Below are positions 26,641 to 35,666 of a stretch of 64,000 bases of DNA, in pieces. The position numbers were made by a program, and so were the translations under genes. How positions within the stretch are numbered: position 1 is the first letter of the stretch; each line of letters starts with the position of its first letter. The notes beneath the pieces were generated by a model that was given only the letters and a program-made list of their open reading frames with translations, was not told where the DNA came from and did no database searches. Source of the stretch: Dyella telluris (lineage in GTDB: Bacteria > Pseudomonadota > Gammaproteobacteria > Xanthomonadales > Rhodanobacteraceae); the NCBI RefSeq assembly GCF_014297575.1, contig NZ_CP060412.1, positions 868,001-932,000 on the forward strand, written 5' to 3'.

Positions 26641-26991
26641 TCAATGCGGATATTCGGATCTGCGCGCGTTGCCGATGGCTTCCAGTACCGGCGTGGGCAG
26701 ATGGTCCAGATTGAGCACGACCTTGCCCGAATGCACCGCGCGCACGGCAGTAAGCGGTATTTCGAAATCGCCGCCGTTCTCGATATAGACGACGAGCATG
26801 TTGCCGCCCGGGAGCACCCGGCGTACCGAACCGATGCCGTCTTCGCCATCGGCCACGAAGATCAGGTCGCCTTCTTCGATGCGTTCTGCCACGACGCCGT
26901 CTCCGCTACAGGAAAGTGGCGGCATCGTGGGCCAGATCTGGTCGCGCATGTGTGAAAGTGCCGGCCCGGCGTTCAGCGGGGCGTCGGCCAT
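26641..26991 (-). CDS. Conserved-looking small protein of unknown function
   Basis: A 116-residue soluble protein. The central part (EEGDLIFVADGEDGIGSVRRVLPGGNMLVVYIENGGDFEIPLTAVRAVHSGKVVL) alternates beta-strand-like patches. It resembles small PRC-barrel or DUF2171-like domains that mediate binding, but this is only a fold-level resemblance. No signal peptide or cysteine cluster is seen apart from one Cys. An internal Met at 35 could be the true start. It lies downstream of the response regulator on the same strand with a 164-bp gap, so co-transcription is uncertain. Confidence 0.6.
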   Translation of the reverse strand: MADAPLNAGPALSHMRDQIWPTMPPLSCSGDGVVAERIEEGDLIFVADGEDGIGSVRRVLPGGNMLVVYIENGGDFEIPLTAVRAVHSGKVVLNLDHLPTPVLEAIGNARRSEYPH

Positions 26992-27105
26992 GGCCGATAG
27001 GTCACAACTATGGACCTCATCAAAACAATCGAATTCAACCTATGGGCGCACTGGCCTACAGTGCACGTCAGCCAGCCATCGCCAGCGAGCCTCTTGGGCA
27101 GGATG

Positions 27106-27135
27106 AAGGGTGGCGCCCATAGCGGCGCCGCCCTT
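27106..27135 (-). terminator. Hairpin downstream of response regulator
   Basis: AAGGGTGGCGCC and GGCGCCGCCCTT form a 12-bp stem with one T-G wobble and a 6-base loop, 21 bases past the response-regulator stop codon. There is no clear U-run on the minus strand. Confidence 0.4.
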
Positions 27136-27155
27136 TGTCTTTGGAAAGGCCGGCC

Positions 27156-27737
27156 TCAGGCGGCCAGTTCGGGAACGCCGATGGGCGCAGGTTCGTCCGA
27201 GGCATTGGCCAGCATCGCCGGGATGGTTTCCACCGGCACCGACACCGGCAGTGACACCACGTTCGCCGACTCGCGCAGGGCCAGGCGACCAAAGCCGACC
27301 AGGCGATCGATGCTGCGCGCCACTTCCATCTGCCCGAAAGGCTTGCGGATGAAGTCGTCGGCGCCGAAGCGCTGCACGTAGAACTGCTCGGTGGCCTGCT
27401 GGTTGCCGCTGATCATCACGATGGGCACGTGCTGGGTCACCGGATCGTGGCGCAGCGCACGCAACACGGCGAAGCCGTTCATGCCGGGCAGGACAATGTC
27501 CAGGAAGATCATGGCCGGTGGCTCGGCGCGGGCCATTTCCAGCGCGCTTTCGCCATCGGCGGCACGCACCACTTCATAGCCATCCACTTCCAGCATGCGG
27601 CCGAGCACGGCCCGGATGGTGGCCGAATCGTCCACCACCAGCACCCGCGCACCATGCGTGGTCTTGCGCCACGGCTCGTCCGCCTGCCCCGGCGTCGTAC
27701 CCCCAAGCAGTCGCTTCAGGAATCCCATGCTCGCCAT
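27156..27737 (-). CDS. CheY/PilG-like response regulator
   Basis: A 193-residue single-receiver protein. The ATG at 27737 has a strong GGGAGGA site 5 bases upstream. A 29-residue N-terminal extension (MASMGFLKRLLGG...) precedes the receiver domain. Receiver residues are complete: acidic pair VVDDS near 36, phosphoryl-accepting Asp in FLDIVLPGMNG near 79, Ser in VMISG near 108 and Lys in IRKPF near 130. No output domain follows; a roughly 45-residue hydrophobic/Pro tail ends the protein. It resembles twitching-motility regulators PilG/PilH, but no pil or che genes are adjacent, so the pathway is unassigned. Confidence 0.85.
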   Translation of the reverse strand: MASMGFLKRLLGGTTPGQADEPWRKTTHGARVLVVDDSATIRAVLGRMLEVDGYEVVRAADGESALEMARAEPPAMIFLDIVLPGMNGFAVLRALRHDPVTQHVPIVMISGNQQATEQFYVQRFGADDFIRKPFGQMEVARSIDRLVGFGRLALRESANVVSLPVSVPVETIPAMLANASDEPAPIGVPELAA

Positions 27738-27840
27738 CGCTGTCCTCCCACTTCAAGTTCTTGGAAAAATCACGCGCCCGCGTGACTTTCCGTGAGGGAC
27801 ATGCTTACCCAGATCCACTATGCGTTCTGAGATGGGTGAC

Positions 27841-28239
27841 TCACATGGAATCCTTAAGCCGTCGCAGTTCTCGACGTGCCTGCTTGTCCGGACGGCCCGG
27901 CGGAGCCATCGCACCTACAAGCTTGCGCTGAGCCTTCGCCGCGTCGCGCGCCGCGATACTGGCCTCGCTTTCGCGATAAAGCGCCTGCGCGACAGGGGCC
28001 GGACCGCGCTTGTCGGACAGCGCCAGCACCTCGACTTCCAGGCGTTCCTCGCCGCGGCCGATGCGGAACACATCGCCCACCTGCACGGCCTTGGGCGGCT
28101 TGCAGGAACCGTCGTTCAGGTCGATCTTGCCGCCGTCGATGGCCTGCTTGGCGAGGCTGCGGGTCTTGAAGAAACGGGCGGCCCAGAGCCAGACATCAGC
28201 GCGCACCGGCGCCTGCGGGGGAGTTTCGTGAGATGCCAT
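27841..28239 (-). CDS. hslR: RNA-binding S4 heat-shock protein Hsp15
   Basis: A 132-residue S4-domain protein. The start MASHETPPQAPVRADVWLW is chosen because the S4 core follows at once (RADVWLWAARFFKTRSLAKQAIDGGKIDLNDGSCKPPKAVQVGDVFRI). The C-terminal third is basic (KAQRKLVGAMAPPGRPDKQARRELRRLK). Hsp15 binds 50S subunits carrying stalled nascent chains released under heat stress and helps recycle them. Length equals that of E. coli Hsp15. The ribosome binding site is weak. Confidence 0.9.
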   Translation of the reverse strand: MASHETPPQAPVRADVWLWAARFFKTRSLAKQAIDGGKIDLNDGSCKPPKAVQVGDVFRIGRGEERLEVEVLALSDKRGPAPVAQALYRESEASIAARDAAKAQRKLVGAMAPPGRPDKQARRELRRLKDSM

Positions 28240-28271
28240 GGCGCCATTGTCGCGCAAGCCCGCACTACATT

Positions 28272-28390
28272 TGTAGGAGCGCACCCTGTGCGCGATCGAT
28301 CCTGCGTCGCACGATGAGGCAGCCCGGCTGTCTCTTCAGTTGGCTCACCTTGACGTAGTGCGACGGTCCCGCACAGGGTGCGCTCCTACA
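28272..28390. repeat. Paired REP-like element, GTAGGAGCGC family
   Basis: Exact inverted 20-bp arms at 28272-28291 (TGTAGGAGCGCACCCTGTGC) and 28371-28390, with a 79-base spacer between hslR and the DUF4440 gene. Sister copies lie near 36.1, 51.0, 58.6 and 61.5 kb. Confidence 0.85.
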
Positions 28391-28754
28391 ACAACGACGG
28401 CAGCGGCGTGCCCTGATGGAACTGCATCTGCCAGCGGCCATCGCGCAGACGCCAGATCGAACTGCGCAGCGAGTCGGCCCCAGGGCGCTGTGGCGTCGCC
28501 ACGCGATAGCCGCGATAGGTCACCAGCGCCACGTCCTCGGCCAACAGGGTCAGCCGGAAATCGCTGACCTCGCGCGGCGAGAAGGATTCGCCGCGCAGCG
28601 CCTGGATCACGGCCTCCCGCGTCCACTGCGTGCCGGAAACGCCGAACTCGAAGAAATCCGGGGCAATCAGTCGGCGCAGGGCCTCTTCATCGGCACGTAC
28701 TTCCTGCCGGTGCAGTTGCGTCTCCAGGTCGAACAAGTGCGCAGCGAGATCCAT
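28386..28754 (-). CDS. DUF4440/NTF2-like small protein
   Basis: A 122-residue cone-shaped NTF2-like protein of the DUF4440 group: LFDLETQLHRQEVRADEEALRRLIAPDFFEFGVSG, then RLTLLAEDVALVTYRGYR and SSIWRLRDGRWQMQFHQGTPLPSLL. Such folds host diverse small-molecule enzymes or binding proteins, and no active-site set identifies this one. The ATG at 28754 has GAGGAA 6 bases upstream; a GTG at 28772 would overlap the previous gene's stop. It follows the AEC transporter by 10 bp, so they are probably co-transcribed. Its TAG stop codon lies inside the right arm of a REP-like element. Confidence 0.82.
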   Translation of the reverse strand: MDLAAHLFDLETQLHRQEVRADEEALRRLIAPDFFEFGVSGTQWTREAVIQALRGESFSPREVSDFRLTLLAEDVALVTYRGYRVATPQRPGADSLRSSIWRLRDGRWQMQFHQGTPLPSLL

Positions 28755-28764
28755 CACGGTTTCC

Positions 28765-29667
28765 TCAGCCACTCAGCAACAGATTGCCGATGGGAATGGT
28801 GACCAGCGACAACACGATGCCGGCGCCCAGAACGGTGTTCGCCAGCGTCGGCTCAAGATCGTATTCATCGGCCAGGATGGCGGCGGAAATCATCGGCGCC
28901 ACCGCAGCCTGCAACACCCCCACCGTCAACGTAAGTCCGCCGACGCCGGTCGCCACGCCCAGACCCCAGGCGATCAGCGGGGCCAGCAACAGTTTCCAGC
29001 CCAGGCCGGCAAGCAGGGCGGGAAACTGCCCCTCGCCCAGCTGGAACTTGAACTGCATGCCCACGGAGAACAGCGCCAGCGGCGTCAACGTGGCGCCGAT
29101 GGGCCCCAGGACACCGTCGACCAGGGAGGGCCAGCCACCCAGCACCCCCACGATGCCGCCGATCAGCAGCGCGAGGAAGGCCGGAAAGGTAAGGATGCGA
29201 CGCGCAATGACCACCGGTTGCGCAGCGCGCCCGGCATACAGCGAGGCTACCGCCACGCCTGCCGAAGCCAGCAGGGGAAAACAGCCCAGCTGATCGGCCA
29301 CCACGGCAAGGGCAAGTCCTTCCTTGCCGTGCAGGGCCATCATCATGGGATAGCCCATGAACGAGGTATTGCCCAGGCCGCACACCAACGTAAGCGCACC
29401 GATGCGCCCGCGCGACCAGCCGAGCAGCTTGCCCAGCGTGGCGAACAGCAGCCAGGCACCGAAGAACACGATCCACATCGCCGCCACGGGAAACCACAGC
29501 TGCCTGTCCACCTGCACCCTGGGCACCAGCGCCAGCACCAGCGCCGGCAACGCGATGTTGATCACCCACCAGTTGATGCCGTGCACGATGCCCGCCGGTG
29601 GACTGGCGAAACGCGCCACCAGCGCACCGAGCAGAAGGCAGGTGAACAGCAACAGCAGAGCGCTCAT
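28765..29667 (-). CDS. AEC-family (auxin efflux carrier-like) transporter
   Basis: A 300-residue inner-membrane carrier with about ten hydrophobic helices arranged as two halves separated by a short polar loop near residue 150. Family features include INWWVINIALPALVLALVP early, the CGLGNTSFMGYPMMMALHG helix near 117 and APMISAAILADEYDLEPTLANTVLGAGIVLSLVTIPI at the end. The ATG at 29667 is preferred because the 25 residues upstream read through a terminator hairpin. Substrates in this family are often mono- or dicarboxylates; none can be assigned here. Confidence 0.88.
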   Translation of the reverse strand: MSALLLLFTCLLLGALVARFASPPAGIVHGINWWVINIALPALVLALVPRVQVDRQLWFPVAAMWIVFFGAWLLFATLGKLLGWSRGRIGALTLVCGLGNTSFMGYPMMMALHGKEGLALAVVADQLGCFPLLASAGVAVASLYAGRAAQPVVIARRILTFPAFLALLIGGIVGVLGGWPSLVDGVLGPIGATLTPLALFSVGMQFKFQLGEGQFPALLAGLGWKLLLAPLIAWGLGVATGVGGLTLTVGVLQAAVAPMISAAILADEYDLEPTLANTVLGAGIVLSLVTIPIGNLLLSG

Positions 29668-29685
29668 GGACGTCCCGGACAGCAA

Positions 29686-29709
29686 AACGGCCGCAGTATA
29701 GCGGCCGTT
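29686..29709 (-). terminator. Terminator of htpG
   Basis: AACGGCCGC and GCGGCCGTT flank a 6-base loop and the minus strand continues TTTTG. It lies 59 bases after the htpG stop and just before the AEC transporter start. Confidence 0.75.
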
Positions 29710-29767
29710 TCGCGGTGCTTCGTTTGAAACGTTTGGCGTCATGCCGCACGCTCCGGGCGCGGGACGG

Positions 29768-31639
29768 TCAGCCCACGATCAACCGATTCAAGCGCTGCAC
29801 GAACGCTGCCGGATCCGGCAGCTGCGCGCCCGCGGCGATTTCCGCCTGGTCGAGCAGCAGGTTGGCGAGATCGGCTGCCTTGGCCGTGTCACTCTCACCT
29901 TCCAGGCGCTTGAGCAGGGGATGCTGCGGATTCACTTCCAGCGTCGGCTTTGCCTGCGGCACGTCATGCCCGGCTTCGCGCAACAGGCGTGCAAGATGCG
30001 GCGCCATCTCGTAGTCGGACAACGCCAGGCACGACGGCGAGTCGGTGAGGCGCGCCGACACGCGCACATCGCCCACGCGTTCGCCCAGCAGCTCCTTCAG
30101 CTTGTGCACCAGCGGCTCGGCCGCCTTGCTGGCCTCTTCCTGCTGCTTCTTGTCCGCCTCGTCCAGCGGCAGCTCGCCCTTGGCGACATTGCGGAGCTTC
30201 TTGCCGTTGTACTCGGTGAGGCTGTTGAGCATCCACTCGTCGACGCGGTCGGTCATCAGCAGCACTTCAATGCCCTTGGCCTTGAAGGCTTCCAGTTGCG
30301 GGCTGCCGGCGGCGGCGGCGTAGCTGTCGGCGGTGATGTACCAGATGGTGTCCTGGCCCATCGCCATGCGACCGATGTAGTCATCCAGCGATACCGTCGG
30401 CCCGGTGTCCCCGCTCGTCGTCGAGGCAAAGCGCAGCAGCTTGGCGATGCGCTCGCGGTTGGCATGGTCTTCGCCGATGCCTTCTTTCAATGTGTTGCCG
30501 AAGGCCTTGTAGAAGGTGGCGAACTTCTCCGGCTCGTCGCGTGCCAGCCTCTCCAGCAGGTCGAGCACGCGCTTCACGCAGGCGGCGCGGATGCGCTCCA
30601 GCTGACGGTTGTGCTGCAGGATCTCGCGGCTCACGTTGAGCGGCAGGTCATCCGCGTCCACCACGCCGCGCACGAAGCGCAGGTAGTTGGGCAGCAGTTC
30701 TTCCGCCGCATCCATGATGAAGACGCGCTTGATGTAGAGCTTGAGTCCCTTGCGCTCGTCGCGCCCGCCCATCATCAGGTCGAACGGCGGCTGCTCGGGG
30801 ATGTACAGCAGCGTGGTGAAGCTCTGGTTGCCTTCCACGCGGTTGTGCGTCCACGCCAAGGCATCATTGAAGTCGTGGCCGAGCGACTTGTAGAAGCTCT
30901 GGTAATCCTCGTCGGAGATCTCGTTGCGCGGCTTGGCCCACAGCGCGGACGCGTCGTTGACGACCTCCCATTCGCTGCCCGGCTTGCCGTCTTCTTCTTT
31001 CGGCATGCGGATCGGGAACGCCACATGGTCGGAATACTTGCGGATCAGCGAGCGCAGCTCCCAGCCCTTGAGGAACTCGTCCTCGTCGGCCTTCAGGTGC
31101 AGGATCACCGCCGTACCGCGTTCGGGCAGGTCGACCTGGGCAAGGCTGTATTCGCCCTTGCCGTCGCTCTCCCACTGCACGCCTTCACTGGCCGGCAGAT
31201 CGGCCCGGCGACTGAGCACGGTGACGCGGTCGGCCACCACGAAGGCCGAATAGAAGCCCACGCCGAACTGACCGATCAGGCGCGCATCGGTCTTCTGCTC
31301 GCTGCTCATCGCCTCCAGGAAGCGACGCGTGCCGGAGCTGGCGATGGTGCCGATGTTGGCCACCACCTCGTCGCGGTTCATGCCGATGCCGTTGTCGCGC
31401 ACGGTGACGGTGCGCGCCTGCGGATCCCAGCTCACCTCGATCTGCAGTTCACCGTCGCCGGCCAGCAGGTCGGGGTTGGCAAGGGACTCGAAACGCAGCT
31501 TGTCGCAGGCGTCGGAGGCGTTGGAGATCAGCTCGCGCAGGAAGATTTCCTTGTGCGAGTACAGCGAGTGCGTGACCAGGTGCAGCACCTGGGCGACTTC
31601 GGCTTCGAATTTACGGGTTTCGGGCGCGGCGTGGGTCAT
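29768..31639 (-). CDS. htpG: Molecular chaperone HtpG (Hsp90)
   Basis: A 623-residue bacterial Hsp90. The GHKL ATPase domain contains [54 protein letters not shown] and [15 protein letters not shown]. The middle domain includes [18 protein letters not shown] (about 330-347). The C-terminal dimerisation part is also complete. The start [15 protein letters not shown] fits the family; the ribosome binding site is poor. It lies 118 bp downstream of htpX on the same strand, separated by a terminator-like stem, so the two stress genes are adjacent but probably transcribed independently. Confidence 0.98.
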   Translation of the reverse strand: MTHAAPETRKFEAEVAQVLHLVTHSLYSHKEIFLRELISNASDACDKLRFESLANPDLLAGDGELQIEVSWDPQARTVTVRDNGIGMNRDEVVANIGTIASSGTRRFLEAMSSEQKTDARLIGQFGVGFYSAFVVADRVTVLSRRADLPASEGVQWESDGKGEYSLAQVDLPERGTAVILHLKADEDEFLKGWELRSLIRKYSDHVAFPIRMPKEEDGKPGSEWEVVNDASALWAKPRNEISDEDYQSFYKSLGHDFNDALAWTHNRVEGNQSFTTLLYIPEQPPFDLMMGGRDERKGLKLYIKRVFIMDAAEELLPNYLRFVRGVVDADDLPLNVSREILQHNRQLERIRAACVKRVLDLLERLARDEPEKFATFYKAFGNTLKEGIGEDHANRERIAKLLRFASTTSGDTGPTVSLDDYIGRMAMGQDTIWYITADSYAAAAGSPQLEAFKAKGIEVLLMTDRVDEWMLNSLTEYNGKKLRNVAKGELPLDEADKKQQEEASKAAEPLVHKLKELLGERVGDVRVSARLTDSPSCLALSDYEMAPHLARLLREAGHDVPQAKPTLEVNPQHPLLKRLEGESDTAKAADLANLLLDQAEIAAGAQLPDPAAFVQRLNRLIVG

Positions 31640-31701
31640 ACGGAAGGCTCGTTCGGTGAGTCGTCGAAGATCGGGTAAACAGGGAAGATACACAAACAGA
31701 A

Positions 31702-31719
31702 GGGCCGACGAGTCGGCCC
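31702..31719 (-). terminator. Terminator of htpX
   Basis: GGGCCGA and TCGGCCC form a 7-bp stem with a CGAG-type loop. The minus strand then reads TTCTGTTTGTG, a U-rich tail. It sits 39 bases after the htpX stop. Confidence 0.65.
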
Positions 31720-31757
31720 CTCATGATGCCCGCCCCCTGTCGGAGGGCAGGTGAAGA

Positions 31758-32654
31758 TCAGGTGTTGTTGCTTGCGTTCTGCAGGGCGGCAATGCGCTCT
31801 TCCAGCGGCGGGTGGCTCATGAACAGGCGCTTGAAGCCCGTGGCCAGGTGACCGGAGATGCCGAACGCGGCAATGGTCTGCGGTAGCGTGCTCTCGCCGT
31901 GCTGCACCTGCAGGCGCTGCAGGGCCGACACCATCGAGCCACGACCGGCCAGCTTGGCACCGGCGGCATCCGCGCGGAACTCGCGCCAGCGCGAGAAGGC
32001 CATCACGATCATCGAGGCGAACAGGCCGAACACCACCTGCAGCACCATCACCGTGATGAAATAACCGATGCCGCCGCCACCTTCGCGGTCACGGCCACCG
32101 GACAGCCAGCTGTCCACCAGGCGACCCACCACACGTGCAGCCACGATCACCAGCGTGTTCAACACGCCCTGGATCAGGGTCAGCGTGACCATGTCGCCGT
32201 TGGCGACGTGGCCGATCTCGTGGCCGAGCACGGCGGAAACCTGCTCGCGGTCCATCTGCTGCAGCAGGCCGGTGCTCACGGCCACCAGCGAGCTGTTCCT
32301 GGTCATGCCGGTGGCGAAGGCGTTCATTTCCGGCGCGTCGTAGATCGCCACCTCGGGCATGCCGATGCCGGCGTTCTGCGCGTGGCGGCGCACGGTTTCC
32401 ACCAGCCAGCGCTCGCCTTCATTCTGCGGCTGCCCGATCACTCGGGCGCCGGTGGACATCTTGGCGGTCCACTTGGACATGGCCAGCGATATGAAGGCGC
32501 CGCCCATGCCGATGACGGCCGCATAGGCCAGCAGGTTGCCCAGGCCCTGGCCGCGGGCGGCTGCCCACTGGTCGATGCCAAACAACCGGCACACGATGGT
32601 GAGCAGGGCAAGAACGGCGATATTGGTAAGCAGGAACAATGCGATGCGACGCAT
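31758..32654 (-). CDS. htpX: Membrane metalloprotease HtpX
   Basis: A 298-residue M48 zinc protease of the inner membrane that degrades misfolded membrane proteins with FtsH. The start MRRIALFLLTNIAVLALLTIV begins the first membrane helix; the 15 upstream residues in frame are not family-like. A second helix (NLLAYAAVIGMGGAFISLAMS) follows. The zinc motif HEIGH is near residue 145, with the third ligand Glu in FSRWREFRADAAGAKLAG near 222. Two further hydrophobic stretches (LVIVAARVVG, FITVMVLQVVFGLFASMIVM) lie between. Length is typical. Confidence 0.96.
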   Translation of the reverse strand: MRRIALFLLTNIAVLALLTIVCRLFGIDQWAAARGQGLGNLLAYAAVIGMGGAFISLAMSKWTAKMSTGARVIGQPQNEGERWLVETVRRHAQNAGIGMPEVAIYDAPEMNAFATGMTRNSSLVAVSTGLLQQMDREQVSAVLGHEIGHVANGDMVTLTLIQGVLNTLVIVAARVVGRLVDSWLSGGRDREGGGGIGYFITVMVLQVVFGLFASMIVMAFSRWREFRADAAGAKLAGRGSMVSALQRLQVQHGESTLPQTIAAFGISGHLATGFKRLFMSHPPLEERIAALQNASNNT

Positions 32655-32856
32655 GGCTGTCTCTCGGGCAGTCATGAAAGGGGATGTGGCCTTGGCCACC
32701 GCTTAAGGATCGTGGTGAATTCTTGCGGTTTCAAGGGGCGCTGATGGGGCTTTCCTGTGTAAGCGACCGAGGTTTCAACGTCGCGTCAGCCTGTCGGGTC
32801 CTGCCGGGGCCTTCGGTAAGCCCCACCAACGTACGACCCATCCGTAAAATGGGCCG

Positions 32857-33717
32857 ATGAACTACCGCGGGCGATTCGCACCTTCTCCGACCGGCCATCT
32901 GCATTTCGGTTCCCTCGTGGCCGCGGTGGGCAGCTGGCTTTGCGCACGCCATGCTGGCGGGGCATGGCTGCTGCGCGTGGAGGATATCGACCCGCCCCGC
33001 GAAATGGCCGGTTCCGCCGAAAGCATCCTGGCCGCCCTGCCCGCCTTCGGCCTGGTGGCGGACGAACCGCCGCTGTTCCAGTCACGCCGCATCGCCGCCT
33101 ACGACGCGGCCTTCGAACAACTCAGGGCTACCGACCAGATCTTTCCGTGCTGGTGCAGCCGCAACGACCTGGCCGGCGGACTGCATCTGGACGGACGCTG
33201 CCTGGCCGCACCGGTGGAAGGCCGCCCGCCGGCCTGGCGAGTACGCGTGCCGGACATCGACGTCGGCTTCGTGGACGCCCTGCAGGGCCCGCAGACCCAG
33301 AACCTGCGCCAGGCCGCCGGCGACTTCGTGATCCGCCGGGTGGAGGGCTATTACGCCTACCAGCTGGCCTGCGTGGTCGACGACGCGTACCAGGGCGTGA
33401 CCGAAGTGGTGCGCGGCAATGACCTGCTGGATTCCACCCCGCGCCAGATCTTTCTGCAGCGGTGCCTGGGCCTGCCCACGCCTGGCTACCTGCACCTGCC
33501 ACTGGCGCTCGATGGCGAGGGCCGCAAGCTGTCCAAGTCCGAACGGGCCCATCCGGTGGACCCCACCGCCCCGCTGCCGGCGTTGTGCCGGGCGCTGGAA
33601 TTCCTTGATCTGCCGGTGCTCCCGGCGGCCCGCGATGCCCACGCGCTGCTGGCGCACGCCCTGGCGCATTTCTCGCCGGCCCGCCTGCCGCACTGCCGCG
33701 AGCGTGCGGCAGCCTAA
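32857..33717 (+). CDS. gluQ: Glutamyl-Q tRNA(Asp) synthetase
   Basis: A 286-residue paralogue of the glutamyl-tRNA synthetase catalytic core that attaches glutamate to queuosine-34 of tRNA-Asp. It has the signature YRGRFAPSPTGHLHFGS (HIGH-type), LLRVEDIDPPR, the cysteine-containing PCWCSR segment of the zinc site (about 97-103), and KLSKSERA (KMSKS-type) near 226. The anticodon-binding domain is absent, as expected. The gene diverges from htpX across a 202-bp spacer. Confidence 0.95.
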   Translation: MNYRGRFAPSPTGHLHFGSLVAAVGSWLCARHAGGAWLLRVEDIDPPREMAGSAESILAALPAFGLVADEPPLFQSRRIAAYDAAFEQLRATDQIFPCWCSRNDLAGGLHLDGRCLAAPVEGRPPAWRVRVPDIDVGFVDALQGPQTQNLRQAAGDFVIRRVEGYYAYQLACVVDDAYQGVTEVVRGNDLLDSTPRQIFLQRCLGLPTPGYLHLPLALDGEGRKLSKSERAHPVDPTAPLPALCRALEFLDLPVLPAARDAHALLAHALAHFSPARLPHCRERAAA

Positions 33718-33871
33718 ACGGCCGTCGCGGCATTTCATGCCCAGACCACCTACGGACCCTGAAGACGGCGTACTCTCCGTAGACGTTTTGCCATGTTCCG
33801 CGTGATAGACATGGCGACGCCCCGGCCACACGACCGGGCGAACTGGACACAGGCATCTTTGGAGAACAGGC

Positions 33872-34612
33872 ATGACGCAACGCACGGCATTGGTCACTGG
33901 CGGCACGGGCGGTATCGGCACGGCGATCATTCGCTACCTCGCGCGCCAGGGGCATCGGGTCGCCACCAACTACCGTGACCAGGCCAAGGCCGAAGCGGTG
34001 AAGGAAGCGATGGCCAAGGAAGGAATCGAAGTGCTGCTGGTGCCGGGCGACGTGAAAGATCCGGACTCCTGCGAAGCGATGGTCCGCATCATCGAAGGCG
34101 CCTTGGGCCCGGTGGAGATCCTGGTCAACAACGCCGGCATCACGCGCGACACCACCTTCCACAAGATGACCTATCCGCAGTGGATGGAAGTGGTTAACAC
34201 CAACCTCAACGCCTGCTTCAACGTCACCCGTCCGGTGATCGAAGGCATGCGCCACCACAAGTGGGGCCGCATCGTGCAGATCAGCTCGATCAATGGCCAG
34301 AAGGGTCAGTACGGTCAGGCCAACTACGCCGCCGCCAAGGCCGGCATGCATGGCTTCACCATTTCGCTGGCCCAGGAAAATGCCAAGTTCGGCATTACGG
34401 TGAACACCGTGTCACCGGGTTACGTGGGCACCGACATGGTCATGGCCGTGCCCGACGACGTGCGCGAGAAGATCGTGGCGCAGATCCCGGTGGGCCGTCT
34501 GGGCAAGCCCGAGGAAATCGCGCACGCCGTGGCCTTCCTCACCGGCGAAGAGGCCGGCTGGATCACCGGCGCGAACCTGTCGATCAACGGCGGTCACTAC
34601 ATGGGTTGGTGA
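33872..34612 (+). CDS. phbB: Acetoacetyl-CoA reductase (PhbB-type SDR)
   Basis: A 246-residue short-chain dehydrogenase with TGGTGGIG (NADPH motif, 9-16), NNAGITRD (about 88), catalytic Ser in ISSINGQKGQ, and YAAAK (Tyr/Lys about 151-155). FHKMTYPQWMEVVNTNLNACFNVTRPVIEGM and SPGYVGTDMVMAVPDDVREKIVAQIPVGRLG closely follow PhbB, which reduces acetoacetyl-CoA to (R)-3-hydroxybutyryl-CoA for polyhydroxyalkanoate synthesis. A TGGAGA site precedes the ATG. No phaC or phaA is nearby, so a fatty-acid-type 3-ketoacyl reductase role remains possible. Confidence 0.88.
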   Translation: MTQRTALVTGGTGGIGTAIIRYLARQGHRVATNYRDQAKAEAVKEAMAKEGIEVLLVPGDVKDPDSCEAMVRIIEGALGPVEILVNNAGITRDTTFHKMTYPQWMEVVNTNLNACFNVTRPVIEGMRHHKWGRIVQISSINGQKGQYGQANYAAAKAGMHGFTISLAQENAKFGITVNTVSPGYVGTDMVMAVPDDVREKIVAQIPVGRLGKPEEIAHAVAFLTGEEAGWITGANLSINGGHYMGW

Positions 34613-34621
34613 CGAGGGCGA

Positions 34622-34712
34622 GAAGTGAGTGAAGAGGAGTGAGTAGTGAGAGAAGGCTGGCAAGCTCCTGGCTCTCTCTCACTACTCACTTCTTACTCTT
34701 CACTTCTTGCTT
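34622..34712. repeat. GA-rich imperfect inverted repeat
   Basis: A purine-rich left arm (about 34622-34656, with GAAGTGA and GTGAGTAGTGAGAGA) is matched by a pyrimidine-rich right arm (about 34673-34712) with small insertions. It lies between the convergent phbB and tcdA genes and includes the tcdA stop codon. Confidence 0.65.
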
Positions 34713-35563
34713 TCCAGCAGTCGCTCCAACACCTTGCCCACCGCCGCAAAGGCAAAGGCGCCGGTGACGTGCGTGGCGGCGCCCAGGCCGCCGCCGCAGG
34801 CCAGGTTCAGCGCTTCGGTGCCGTTCGCCACCGGCGGGCGCGTGCCGCACACGGTGCCGTCAGGCTGCGGGTACTGCACGTTCTGCAGTGAATACACCGC
34901 CGACACGCCGAAGTAGCGATCCGGATTGCGCGGGAAGTTGAAATCGGTGCGGAGCTTCTTGCGGATGAGGCTGAACATGGCGTCGTGCTCGGTACGCGAA
35001 AGGTCGCGCACGCGGACCTGGGTGGGGTCGGTACGGCCACCGGCCGAGCCCACGCTCACCATCGGCAGCTTGCGCCGGCGGCACCACGCAATGGCCTCCA
35101 GCTTCACGCGGAAAGCGTCGCAGGCATCCAGCACCACGTCGTAACCGCGGTCCAGCAACTCGTCGAGCGTGGACGTGGTGAGGAAACGCTCGATGGCGTC
35201 CACCTTGATCGCCGGATTGATCGCGCGCAGGCGCTCTTCGATCACCTTCACCTTGGACTTGCCGAACTGGCCGTCCAGCGCGTGCAGCTGTCGGTTGGTG
35301 TTGGACACGCAGATCTCGTCCGCGTCGATCAGCGTGAGGTGACCCACGCCACTGCGCGCCAGCGCTTCGGCGGCCCACGAGCCCACGCCACCAATGCCGA
35401 TCACGCAGACATGCGCCTGCATCAGCCGGTCGAGGCTGCCCACGCCATAGAGCCGCTCCACGCCTGCAAAGCGTTCACGCGGAAACGCCACGCCCGTGTC
35501 TGCGTTGGGTTCGGTTTGTTCTTCCACCGTGGCGGCGTTTTCGATCTGCATCTGTGAAGCCAT
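34700..35563 (-). CDS. tcdA: tRNA threonylcarbamoyladenosine dehydratase TcdA
   Basis: A 287-residue ThiF/MoeB-fold enzyme (formerly CsdL/YgdL) that cyclises t6A37 in tRNAs reading ANN codons. ATP-binding GIGGVGSWAAEALARSGVG lies near 56 and LIDADEICVSNTNRQLHAL near 78. The middle contains VLDACDAFRVKLEAIAWCRRRKLP, and YFGVSAVYSLQNVQYPQPDG and the hydrophobic Gly/Ala segment near the C-terminus are typical. The ATG at 35563 has an AAGGTG site 6 bases upstream; an earlier Met at 35587 lacks support. The stop codon sits within the GA-rich inverted repeat. Confidence 0.95.
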   Translation of the reverse strand: MASQMQIENAATVEEQTEPNADTGVAFPRERFAGVERLYGVGSLDRLMQAHVCVIGIGGVGSWAAEALARSGVGHLTLIDADEICVSNTNRQLHALDGQFGKSKVKVIEERLRAINPAIKVDAIERFLTTSTLDELLDRGYDVVLDACDAFRVKLEAIAWCRRRKLPMVSVGSAGGRTDPTQVRVRDLSRTEHDAMFSLIRKKLRTDFNFPRNPDRYFGVSAVYSLQNVQYPQPDGTVCGTRPPVANGTEALNLACGGGLGAATHVTGAFAFAAVGKVLERLLESKK

Positions 35564-35666
35564 GACAACACCTTGAAGAAGCGCCATTTTATCGGGAACT
35601 GTCCACGCCTGCAGGCACCCCGCTATGCTTGGGGTTCAACCGTCACCCCCCAAGGGATTCCAGCGC

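Noticed and set aside
29741..31678. 645-residue plus-strand frame over htpG
   Set aside because: Shadow of htpG, which has every GHKL motif.
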